Shown piece by piece: positions 1-13,075 of a DNA stretch of 64,000 nucleotides. The first letter of the stretch is position 1, and every line of letters begins with the position of its first letter. The notes beneath the pieces are model-generated. The model saw only the letters and a list, made by a program, of their open reading frames with translations, was not told the origin of the DNA and ran no database searches. The stretch lies in the NCBI RefSeq assembly GCF_014905175.1, contig NC_057791.1, positions 620,001 through 684,000 on the forward strand, written 5' to 3'. Made by a program: the position numbers and the translations under genes. Source of the DNA: Aphidius gifuensis. Taxonomy: Eukaryota > Arthropoda > Insecta > Hymenoptera > Braconidae.

Positions 1-3000
1 GAAAGTGGCCATGCATATCCTTTGAATTTGCGAGGTCGCTTTCACTCTGATAGAGCTACAACGATAACTCTCCTACAAAACTATGCGGGATTTTTTTTTT
101 TTTTTTATTATTTACAAAATAAATTACAATGTTAAAAGTAGGGGAGATTATAAAAAAATAAAAAATGTATCATTACAGACAATCTCACGTTAAAAATGTT
201 GAATGAGGTGACGAGATAATTCATAATTGCGATGCGCGATTTTTTAAAAAATAAATATACGTGAAAGCAAACCGTGTGAATTATCTAATTATAATTAATA
301 ATTTTATTTTTAAATTATACATTTTTCCTAGTAAATAAATATAATAAAATTTATCTTCAACAAATTTTTTCTATATACAAATGTATATGTTGATTTTTTA
401 GAAAAAAAAAATTTAAAGATCACGTGAGATTTGTTACACGCTTATACCGGTGAAAGTAGTTGAAAAAAAATCGACCTCGAATAGGTAAAGTTCAATGTCC
501 CATCATTAAACTTTGAAAAAAAAATAAAAAAATAATAATAATTTGAATTTATTAATTATAATAATGATATATTAAATGCATATAAAAAAAATCTATGTAA
601 ATATATTTTGAATAAAAAAAAAAACTTGAATATATAATGTAGATTAAATAAAAAAAAACATTTTCTATTTTATAAATATATAATAAATAATAAATATATA
701 AAATGCATCGATTTTGTAGGTCAAACGGCACAATAAACTTGCCCACTTGACATAGCGGTACTTACGATTGTCTCGATGTATAATGTAGATACACATTTTG
801 ACATAAAAAAAAAAAAAAAAAACATAAATAAATAAATAAATAAAAACAATATACAATAGACATGATGAATTTGTTACCGTTATATCAAACTATCAAACGC
901 CTTTTTTAACACAATAACAGTGAGATTGCATTTAATGACATTTAATTAATATTTTTTTTTCATTAATTTTCTATTTACATGAATATGAAATTTTAATTTA
1001 ATTTATAATATTATCTCATCAATTATATATATATATTTTTAAAAAATAATTATCATTATAATATATATATTACAAGACATGATATAATAGATCAAAAATT
1101 TGCAAATGACTCATTCAAAAAAAAATCAAAAAATAAATATATAACCATAGGTATAGCGGTAAAAATAAAATAAATATATAACTGGGGTAGTGTGTATAGA
1201 AAAAGAGGATTCATCCTTAACTTGTTGTCCATTTTAACATGAAATAATAATAATAATAAAAATAAAGAGGTTGATATTTAAGTAGTATATACATATATAT
1301 GTATATATATATGTATATATGTATATGATGGGTATAGTAATATAATATAATAAAAAAGGCAAAAGATTTAATAGTAAGTAAGAGCAAAGAAGAAAGAGGG
1401 TAATGTAGGTCAGTAAATGTACAAGTCGGCACTTTCTCCAAGAGGGGGAGAATTATCAAAGACCAAGTTAACGGGGGACAGTCAGAGCGCGAGAAAGATA
1501 TAAGGTGGGGGGGATTGTAGTGACAAAGAATTATGGTCCCCGTTGTTTAATACAAAAAAAAAAAAAAATTATAAATAAATAATAATAGTATCAAATGATA
1601 AATGATATATTAGTAATGATAAAATGAATGCAAAAGAGGACGTGAAGACTCACTGATGCTTTTTGTCATGACGATGATGTTGATGATGATCATGATGATG
1701 ATGATGTTGGTAGTGGAGGGTAAAGGTAAAATGCCTTAAAATAAAAAAAAATAATAATAATAAAAACAGGCTCCGCCCGTAACACGCATTACGGCGCTTT
1801 GGCTTACTGTACTCTTTGTGGAACCAACGTGTCTCATCGGATAACGGTATTGTAAAACAAAACGGGATACTTGTAACACAAAATTTTAGATGAATATCAA
1901 ATTAAATCAAGGACAAATTAAAGATACAATTAATCCAAGAAATATTTGATTAAATTAAAAATCAAATAAATATAAAAATTCATATAATATTAATTAATTT
2001 TTTTTTATTTTTTAAATTTAATTTATAATATTACAAAATAATAATAATTATTATAATATATAATTTTTTTTTTTATTAGATAATTTAATTTAATTATTAA
2101 ATAAATATTATTAATAATTGAAAAATTTATAAATATATTTGCCAAGTGTATTTATAATGATGAATATTTTGTCGTTATAATTTTCTTTTTTTTTTAATTT
2201 TTTTGCTTGACGATTCCGGATGTCGGTGTTAATTCCACAATGTGGAGTAATACAAAACCAGGGTTATTGCCGTCAGCATATATAAGTGTGACGCGAGAGA
2301 AAATCTAACGGTAAATAGAGACCGCCCGCGCGATTTTTCTTATGATATTTATCTCTTTTTATCTCACTGTCTGCTACAAAGTTTGCCCCTCTTTGCAACA
2401 ATTTTGCTTATCCATATATATGTATATATATATTTTTTTTTTTTCTTATACATATATATCAACGACACCGATATTACGTCCTCGAGTTTCGTAATTCATA
2501 CCCCGTTTCATAACTGAAACTAGCGGTTCACCGTCTATTGTCTTTTTTATTGTATTATATTATTTATTTTTATATTTTAATTTTATTATGTACGCAAACT
2601 TTTGTGGTCAAAAAATAGATAATCAATAATTACATATACGTATATTGACGGGTTAATATATAATTTATTTAAAATACTGAAATTATTATCTTTTAAAATT
2701 ATTATTATTATTTTTTTTTTTAATTGCACACACAGCTTTATTTTTTTAAATTCATTTATTTATTTAGAAGAAAGTTCAAAATGTAATCAGAACATTATAT
2801 AAATTATGCTGAATTAATAATATGTTTTTTAGTCGAACGACGTAATCATTTCAAAGTCATAACTGGCAGCTGATGTATATATATGAAAAAAAAATCTGTC
2901 TGTTTAGTCAAAGTCAGTGTCAATGTTAATGTCAATGGCCCAGACACATTGGGTGATTGTGACTTTCCTCATAATAAGCATGACAATAAATTTATTAAAA

Positions 3001-6000
3001 TGCACACACAAAAATAAAAAAAATAAATAATATTCAAAGATTTAAAAAGAATTTAACAACGGTATATATATATATATTCAACAATTTAAAAAAGTATTGC
3101 CTGTGAGCCTGACGTAATAACGACAATGCTCCAAAATCTCAATTTTCAAACCGTTGCCTTGAGTATATATTTAATTTTTTTTTTTTCTTTTTCCTTTTCA
3201 TTATTATTATTGTAAATTTTTGAAACAAAACCGTTATAGAGTCAGAGAATTTTGCACTACATAACGTATTTATTTAATTTTTTTTTTTCATTCTCATCTG
3301 TACTTTTGCTCAAGACGTTTCGTCAGAGACTTTTTTTTTTTTTTCTTGTAACATGCATTTTAAGCCAATTATATTTTTTTGTCATTATAAAATGAAAATT
3401 TTGTTAATGATAAAATATAATTTAAATTTAGAATTTGATTTGAAAGGCATAAACAAATGAGAGATAAATAAATAATAAAAATTATTATATAGACTTGAAA
3501 TTAGTAGTGGGAATAATGTGTTCTACTTAAATATATATGAATTTTTAAATGTAGTCAGCACCTACCTTCATTTTGGTCTACTTTTGCGATAAATACATTG
3601 ATGCGATGTCTATGCACAAACCTCTCTCTTTTAATATACATGTATATATATTTTTTAGATCAGGTCTCCGGTAAATGTATTTTACAGTTAACATCATTTC
3701 ATAATAATGCAATCTGTATATACGTATTCAGTTACCTTATATCCCTTTTCTCTCTTGTATTAAAATATGGTCCTCTTTCTTTGCGCCTTATTCATCCTCT
3801 TGATTTTTATTTTATTTTTTATTCATAACCCATACATATGCCCTGCGCACTTGGAAAGACATCATATCGCATCGCTTCGTAACACAATTTTTTTTTCTTC
3901 AACACACACATACACACACACACACGTAATTTATTATTGTCAAAATTTTTTTATTATGCAATAATTTGAACCGTTGTTATTTGCTGCTTTTTTTTTTTTT
4001 TTCTTTAAATTTTTCAATATGCAATTAATATTAATGATAATGAGATATTTTATAGCGGAAATTATAATATACATACCGATATAAATATTTATAATTTAAT
4101 TTTATATAATTAATAATTATTGTTTTATTTTAATTTAATAAATATTTGACCGTGATGAAAATTAAAAAATTTTTTTTTTGCCAGTAAATGAAATTAACTT
4201 CCTATTTTTTTTTAAATTATAAATTTTAATATATATTTTTAAATATTTTAATTACAATATATATTTGAAAGAAAGTTTATTTATTATTCAAAATAAATTA
4301 ATAAAATATCAATAAATAGTGAAATACATAAAAAAATATATATATAAAATATGCAAAATAAATATATTATGAATTAATTGTAAAATTACATAATTATGAA
4401 ATTACGGAAATATATATTTGAGCTGTAGCCGTGAGCTATGGAAATTTTGACCGTGAATGCTCAACATTATTCCGTAAAATATTATAAACAAGGATATTTT
4501 GTTTATTCCATTTTTGAATAATTTATAAATTAATAATATATGCAAGTACATATATTATATTATTAAATACCCAATATTTATTTATTTATTTATTTTTTTA
4601 AATAATAAATAAATACTTGTGCAGGCGATGAGTAAGTTTACAATAGGTCAACAAGAAGAACAGTAATAAGAGATTATATAAATACACATCACAAACCATG
4701 CATGGGAATGGGTTAAGAGGAAAAAAAAAAAAAAAAAAATGCAAAAATAAATAATAAATAAATAAATAAAATGTAGCACACATAAAAAAGACACTGCATT
4801 TGTGATCTGGGTCATTGGGTCACCTGGCTATACATATGAATTTCCCGTTTGACCCCGGTTGTCTTTCTACACACACACAGGATTATGTATCTCGTTATTA
4901 TATATATGTTTTTCCACAAGTCTTTCACTGTAATATAATTTATGTGCTTGCAAAATCAAAATAGCAAATTGCATTTTATTATTTCATCAATTTTTTTTTT
5001 TTTTTTCATTTATTTATATAAATATATACAAGCACTGAAAAAATATATAATAATAAAATTAAATGAGTTAAATAATTCGGGCATACCGCAAACACAACGA
5101 TCTTGGTTGAATACGTGTCGAATGCCCAAATGAAAAAATAACGGCATTGAGTATGGCCATTCAGGACACATAATTTCGGCATCACTTGGTTCGTCACGGA
5201 GTGAATAGCAGAATATAACATTTTGGTATACCTACCTACCTACCCATATCTCTCTTGCTGAGGTAACAGTTTTTCAAATTACCAAGTACCGTTTTTATTT
5301 TTGATGGTTTCCATTGGTCCTAACCTTGGCCACCAATCTAACGTTTGTTTTATTTTTTTTTTTTATTTTTGGGTGTATATATACATTCACGTCCATGCGC
5401 GCGTTCAACATACACATATATATTTATTTAATTTTAATATATATTACATGTTGTGTTACAAATTGGCCTCTCTATTGTACAACAAACAAAAAAAATTTTA
5501 AATACCTGTCGACCAGTGCAATAAACTTTTATTGAACAATAGCGATCGGTGCGTAACAATTGTTTTTTTTTTTTTATTTAATGATACAGCTTTTGTTCGA
5601 TTAAAATAACAGAAAATTCCAACATGAGAGAACTTATGCACCGCTATTTTTATTTTTTCTTAAGGCGAGCCTTTGGTTTTTCCCCTTCTAACCTCTTTGG
5701 TGTCTTGACCTCTGCTCTAGATCACATGGCTTGAGCTGATCAATGCTACATAAGATGTGGAACACCATCACAATCTCATATATATTGCACTTCAATTAAC
5801 CAAATGCATATTTTTTGTTTTTTTTTTTTGAAAAAAATTAACACCTTTTTAACTACTACTACATCATAATATCTAATCAATAAATGAATCAAGTTTAAGT
5901 ATATAAAATATATATGCATAAAGTTATATAAAAAGATGTTGGTAAATGTCTCTAATAAGTGGATCAATTGGTGATGGTGGTGGCTCGCCCGGATTCTCTC

Positions 6001-9000
6001 ATGTATAACGGCTGAAACACTTAATACCGTTACAAATTGCTTTGCGCAAAGGATCCATGTGCGATTCATTGGAATCATCAATTGATCTCGCATCGATTGA
6101 TTTTTATACTGCACTTGAACTGCATCAGTTTTATATATACATATTTTTGTGCATTTATGCGATATAAACTAAATTCATAGCCTTTATGTTTATATAAATT
6201 TGCTTGGAGCAAAATATCGTTCAGACTTTAGATGTATGATCAGATTGCAGTTTGTACATTATAATATATGTTTCACGTACGGTACTCGTACGAGGATAAA
6301 TAAATAGGAAGCTGACCAACGGAAAAAGAAAGAGAAAAAAAGATATGGTGGTCTTAAACTCCGTTATATTTGTGTGTGTCAAGCTGATCGTCTTTGTCGT
6401 CGTCGTCGTCGTTGACGATATAATACATGTATAACTCGATTATATACGCTAATGGACGTTAGCTAGATCTATCACCTCTTTTATGTATATATATATTTTT
6501 TTTTCTTCTTTTTATTTCAAATTTGTATATCCATATCTTATTTCTCCGTTAGATTTACCTTCATTTCCGGAATTTCAACACGTTACATCACCCAATTCGT
6601 ATATGATATTTTAATTTTTTTTTTTTTCTTTTTTTAATTTATTTTTATCGTATCATCATTTCCGTAATTTTCTATATTACATTATAATATATTTATTTTT
6701 TATTGTCATTTAATGGTAAATAGTTTTTGCAATTAAAAAAAAAAAAAAAATGATTTATTGTCAAGGTCTGTTTGTAGTGATGATACACCACAAGGTAAAA
6801 TTATTATCAATTTAATTATTAATTAAAACAATTAATTTATTAATTTATTTGATAAATATAAATATATAATAATATTATACATGCATTTATAATGTTTTCT
6901 ATTCTGGAATTTAAAAAAAAAAAAAAAATCTTTTTTCTTGGTATACGCACTTGGTGTGTATAGTATAAAAATAAATTCATCACCCAAAGTTCTTGTAAAT
7001 TTTTGTCGCAACAACGAATGAGAAGATGAAAAAGGTATAATATAACAAAAATAAAAAATAAATAAATCACACTGGCGTCTTTGTAAATTCAGTCCCAGAC
7101 AAAAATCGTACAAAAATCACCGCGAATATACGCCCACAGTTCTATATACTGCACCCTGTGCAACTTTTGAAAAAATAAAATGAAAAAAAACACTCAAATC
7201 ATAAAATGAATAAATAAATAAATTGATAATCTATTTATCATTTATTTAATATATTTATATGTTAATTAAAAATATAGAAATAAATTAATTTTGATGAAAA
7301 AAAGTAAAATAATATTATATATTGTTTTAATATTAAAAAATATTACGTATATATATTTTGTAAAAATGCATGTATATATAGAGGGCAAATTGGATGTTGT
7401 AATCACAGATATTTCTTTGCCATTCAGTGTGCAGTGAAAGCCAACAACCTTGATTTAATAATAAAGGTTGCCACTCGTGTGTCTCACTTCAGCACCCCTT
7501 CTTGTTATACAAATGCAATCTTAATCTTTTTTTTTTTTTTTTTTTTTCATATATATATACATTTAAATTGCACTTTATATATATATTTTAAACAATCGCA
7601 CGTTTGCAATGTCTGCAGCATGCATGTACATGTAGCAGGCCTTTGTGCATCCATTATATACCAGACGACTTTATTTTTATTTATTTATTTAAATTTTTAT
7701 TTTCACTTGGTCTTTTGGATGTAGCTAATTTTGGATAAAAGTATCTATAGTGTTTTAAGCATTCTTGGAACTCTTCAACAAATTCAAAAATTATTATTTA
7801 TCGACAATATTTTTTATTATAAATAAAAGCAATTTTGAGGATTTCCTTTCTTGAGATTATTATCATAAACATCTTGCACGTTTATATTCATTGTCTGTCA
7901 ATTTTTTAAAATGAAAAATGAGATGAATTTCCGATCAATTGAGATGTATTGAGATGTTGTTTCCGTTTGACCCTAATTTTTTTTTTTTTTATCCATTCTT
8001 TAAATACACATGCTAAAAAGAAAAATGTTATATTCTTGTATTGAAATTATATATTATTATTTATTACATTCAATTTATATATTGCCAATTATATATTATA
8101 AAAATATCAATGAATGACGTTATAATAATATTTTTAGTTACAAAAAAATTACAGCTCATTTTTTTTTCGTCAAATATATTTACTGTTAATATAAGAATTT
8201 TTTATTTCTAAAATATTTCAAATATATATAGAATTTTACGAGTTTCTCTTGGTATTTTTTTTTTTTTTTTTTGAATTTTGAATTTTGAATTTTGATTAAT
8301 ATTTAAAATACATATTATTTTCGTATATTATGTATGCCGAATTTCGTTGGTTATTTGAAAATTTACCGTAATAGTGTATGTTGCTTTGCGGGCCTGTTCA
8401 AATGGCGTCAAATGTTTAGTGTTATAACGGGTGTTTATAGTGTGCGGGTCTCATAGTTTCATTGAAATCTTTTCATCAGCAATGTATACCCGTTAGATCA
8501 GCCCACGGGTCTACCCAATACATATACATAAATTTACAGATTTTTAGATTGATAAATATATACATAGATGTAATACTTTATTTTTTTTTTTTTTTTCAAA
8601 TGAAAAAATATCTTGAAACGATAGAATATAGCACTTTGTAATATACCTATATAATTATTAGCATGAAAAAAAAATTATTAAATATTGTATATCGAGTTAT
8701 TTAACGTGACCAATAATTGAAGTATTAAAAAGCTGTTATTTATTTATTTGACATTATCAAACACATATCAATTTCCATGAAGATGATAATTTTAAAATTT
8801 TCATTTATATAAAACACGTTCATTTACAATATTACGTAATTATAATTCTTTGAATTTATATTATTATTATTATAAATGATTATGATAGTTGAAAACGTGT
8901 GTCACGTTTTTTTATTAAAAGAGCTAATTTATATATATAAATAAAATCAATGAATATGAGAATTAAAATAAATACAAATTTTTTTTTATTTAATGAAAGC

Positions 9001-12000
9001 AGTATGCGAAAATAATTATTATTTTTATTTTTTATTGTTTTCTATTTAATTGACAGTGATTAAAGATTATGATATAATCATTTTCAAATGCAAAAAAATA
9101 ATATAAAGGCGTGGTTGATATTTCATCATGATTTTAAATTATTAACAACAATAGTTGTTATTATTATTAAATGCTTTAGATTAATCTAATTGAAACGTTA
9201 AGTATAAATTGTGGAATATAAGATCATTGATCTCTCTCTCTTGACTTGATAATTTGCTGGTTAAAATAGTAATAATAAAATTACATAAATATATTAAATG
9301 TTGGCTTTTAAAATCTCATGGTGCAGTGTATGTATTTATATATACACAATTGCATAATAATTTTACTAAATCGTGTTGGCTATTGCTGTAATATGCCACA
9401 TTGTCTTTTTGTTTGATTTTATCAGCCCACTTTTTATTCAATTTTTTTTTTTTCAAATATATATTACAACATTAATTTGAAAATATATAAAATAAACAAA
9501 AAAATATATTTGCAGTATTTTGAATAAATTTAATCTACTTTTATATACAGCAATTAATTAGCAATTAAAATTTACTTGTCATTTTAATAAATTAATTCAA
9601 CACACTCAATAATAATATAATAATGATATTTTAAAAAATCAATACATAAAGTATTTTTAAATCTAAAAGTTTTCTTTGAATATAAAAAATAATATATAAT
9701 TTTCTATTTGTATATTTTCATTAAATTAATTTCAATTATTTATTATAAAATGATTGAGAGAAATAAAGAGAAAAAAAATATATGAGAATTTATAATTAAT
9801 ATATAACGTATATCGATGTGATAAAATATTGAATAAATATGTTATGGTAGTGGGATTAAAGAGAATATATATGTATATGTATTCTTGCGTCATGACTGGC
9901 TCGCAAAGTCGACCTTGTCACTTGTAGCGGCCGTCGAACTCCGTCGTCGCATTGAGGGTCAAAAAATACGTGAGCCGATTGCAATTTGCAATAGCCAATG
10001 CAGCCCACACTGCTGCCCCCCTTCTTTTTTTTTATTTAATTTTTAAATAAAGCAAAAATAAATATAAATTTTCTACTTAATCGCGACGCCATCATATTAT
10101 CCGGTTGCATAAAAAAAAAAAATTACACAAAGAAATATATTCAAAAATATGTTTATAAATTTTTTAAAAAAAAAACAAAATTATTTATTTATTTTATCAC
10201 TTTGTTTTTTTATTAATAGACTAATTATATTTTTGTTTATGTAAAAATATATTGTCATTTACACGGAAGCTAAAAATTGACGCCAATTCTACTTGTTTAC
10301 ACAACTTTTTGATGGAATATTTTATTAAAATTTTTTTAAATGACAAAACTAGATAAATTATAATACTTAACAAGTTTTTAAAAAATATAATTTTTAAATA
10401 CGTAATTAAATCTAGGACTACGCATTATGTCAAATTATTAAAATGTAAACAAACCTATTGCAAAATAATATGCTGCAATAATATTTATAATTGACTATAT
10501 ATTTATTTTATTTATTTTTAATTATTATTGACTCGTTCAAAGTCAAATATTTTAATATTATAATCAAGTTCAATATCCTCAAATATTTTGCAGACTTGTT
10601 TTATTTATTTTTTTTTTTTTAATAATTATTTTTAAATAAATAAGCACACAATATATTATTTTATTTTTATTACAATGTATAATATAAATATTTTGTAATA
10701 TAATTATATATATTTTACTGCAATTTTTATTTAATACTTTATAAATTATTTAAATGGTGATATATTAAAATTGATAATAATACATGGCCTCTAATCATCA
10801 TCATCATCAACATCATCATCATTTATTTTTGTCATAGAAAAATCAATAAAATCATACAGACCTTTTCCATCATGATAAAAATACATTGTGACGTCAATTT
10901 AAATAAATAATATTAAGTCGACATTTAAAATAACAAAAAAATAAATAAATAAATTTTAAAATTTGTCAGTTTTTTTTTCATATTTTTTGAATATAATATA
11001 AAAATAAAATGTAATCAATTTGTTATAATTATTTTATTTTTTAATTCATCCGTAATATAAATATAATTAAATATGATAATAAATTTTTTTTTTTTTAATT
11101 CTTTTCTTAAAAAAATAAAAAATACTTTGAACTCTGTTATTTTTTTTTCTCTTCTTTGTGTTTTTGTCTGGATGCAATTCCAATTGTATAATCAAAAAAA
11201 TAATTTCATTCAAATATTTTTTAATTATTACACAAAAGTACATTGACCTTGTTTTTAATAATTGCACGATTAAAAAGATTAAAAAAAAACACACTGTATG
11301 CATATATATATTTAATGATAAAAAAATATGATAATAAATTATGCTGAATAATAATAATTTAATATACATCGCCAAGAATTTCATAGATATTTTAAATGAT
11401 TTTATTGACAAACCCTTGAATCTATTTATTAACTATTTCAATGATTATATATTTTTAAATTATATATATATTTATCATTATCATCATCATCATCATCATT
11501 ATTGTGATAAATTATTGTTAAATTATTACAAGACAACTTTTGTATTTTATATTTTGTTTACAAAATTTGTTATTCACTGTTGAAATTTTTATTATTTTTT
11601 TATTTTATTTTTCATGCAAATCAAGGCTCTCAATGAAATTTATTCAAAAATTCTCTTTATCACTGTGTTGTTTTCTTGTTTTCTAAGATTATTATACTTT
11701 TTTTACAAATTAATAATATATTTATTGTTTATTTTGTATAAATTTAAAAATCAAAAACAATTTTTTTTTTTTTTGGAATTAAGTGGCTTATCAGGATACA
11801 TTATGCGATGATTTTTTTATTTTTCAACATGATGGCTATTCTGATGATGATGATGATGATGATGTAATGTATTTAATTTATTATTGACATGACCTACGTT
11901 ATTATTTTTTTTATTTTCAATTTATTCCATGTCAAATTAATAAATATGAAAAATTTAATTACAAATGCAACAAAGCAACGTCTTATTTTTTAAAATTTTT

Positions 12001-12224
12001 TCTATCAATACAACTTGTCTAATTATTTTTTACGAAATCTTAAAACTGACCTTTCGAAACAGCCAACTTGCACGAAATATAAAATTATCAATGCTTAAAA
12101 CAATGGACATTTTAATTATGAGAAAATAAATAAGTAAAATCTCAATTACATTTAAATGATAAAAATTAAAAACACCTTATCATTATTTTATCAAACAAAT
12201 TTTATTATTATTATATTATTATCA
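1..12224. other. Long AT-rich noncoding stretch
   Basis: No coding gene was recognised on either strand. The open frames present are low-complexity F/I/Y/K translations of poly(T), (TA)n and (AAT)n runs. Visible contents are trinucleotide runs (ATG/CAT near 1675-1705 and 10796-10820, GTC near 6388-6407), a CA run near 3901-3926, and several islands clearly less AT-rich than their surroundings (about 1765-1860, 2205-2340, 5080-5260, 8380-8520 and 9895-10020). These could be regulatory elements or pieces of noncoding RNA; nothing in them reads as a gene. Confidence 0.6.
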
Positions 12225-12659
12225 TTACAATACACGACACTTGGGTATAAAATATAATTTTTTTTTTTTTTTATCTTCTTCAATAATTATTGCTCTATCT
12301 TTTTCTAAATCATATTTAATTTTAATAGCTAAATCTATAACTTCTTTCCATGAAGTTTCAAATAATTCAACAATAGAAACTTGACGATCCAATAATTTAA
12401 AATGTTGACTTGTTGATTTTGGATTTTTCATCAGGGCAAATGACAAATACATGCCAAATAATTTTCTCATATTATTATTATTATTTTCTTCAGATATATA
12501 TTCCATCAATGGTTCATAAATTTGATCAATTATAGCATATTCAGGTTGACATTTTGGCAATAATTCCACGACCATGTTCCAGTTTTTTTGACATATTGCT
12601 GTGGATATTGGTGAATATCCATTTGAAGATACTATATCGACAAATGATTGTTCCTCCAT
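12225..12659 (-). CDS. Small uncharacterised protein, 144 aa
   Basis: The family is not recognised. A single coding exon on the minus strand starts at ATG 12659. The composition is normal rather than simple-sequence, which separates it from the many junk frames nearby. Residues about 12-33 read like one degenerate ankyrin repeat (NGYSPISTA followed by a helix ending VVELL), but no second repeat is evident. The middle is helical and hydrophobic (MYLSFALM at about 70-77) and the C-terminus is Lys-rich (DKKKKK). An AG acceptor lies 24 bases upstream of the ATG, and an upstream exon-like segment ends in a good donor at 12953/12954. Joining the two puts an in-frame TAG ahead of the ATG, which supports this start. 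It could be a lineage-specific gene or a diverged ankyrin protein. Confidence 0.6.
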   Translation of the reverse strand: MEEQSFVDIVSSNGYSPISTAICQKNWNMVVELLPKCQPEYAIIDQIYEPLMEYISEENNNNNMRKLFGMYLSFALMKNPKSTSQHFKLLDRQVSIVELFETSWKEVIDLAIKIKYDLEKDRAIIIEEDKKKKKLYFIPKCRVL

Positions 12660-13075
12660 TAAATCTATTTTGAATCTGTCGAATAATTTAAATTTTATTT
12701 TTTTATATAAAAAAGATGATAAACAAATGTGTTGTTATTATTATTGATATTAACTGCTGTCAAAATTGATGAATAATAATATAAATATAGCTCGTGACTC
12801 GTTATTAATGTCTCGTCATTAAATTTTGTATAAAAATAATTCCCCAAAAGCTTGAAAGAGTGCCACTAAATAATTTTTATTTTAACAAATTATTAAAACA
12901 ATACGCATTTGTATACTGTTAATAATATTTATAGGTGTTTTATTTTTTCTTACCTTGGTAATTTCTATTGACACTGACTTTACTTTTAGCACTGAATTTT
13001 AACTTTAAAAGTTTTTCTTTTTTTTTATTTGACAGAGCTATCAATAAATATACGTCCTAGCCCAAAAACGTGTTA
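12660..13075 (-). other. Predicted 5' UTR exon and intron of the gene at 12225-12659
   Basis: On the minus strand an exon-like segment above 12954 ends ACCAAG and is followed by the donor GTAAGAAAA. An acceptor TTCGACAG precedes the coding exon by 24 bases. Spliced, the upstream segment has an in-frame stop, so it would be untranslated. The transcription start was not located. Confidence 0.45.

Noticed and set aside
5776..6114. 112-residue minus-strand frame
   Set aside because: No domain, no splice support, and low-complexity ends; a chance frame in AT-rich DNA.
11067..11583. Two overlapping frames of 114 and 80 residues
   Set aside because: Almost entirely I/F/Y/K/N translated from A/T runs with a CAT repeat; no coding signature.
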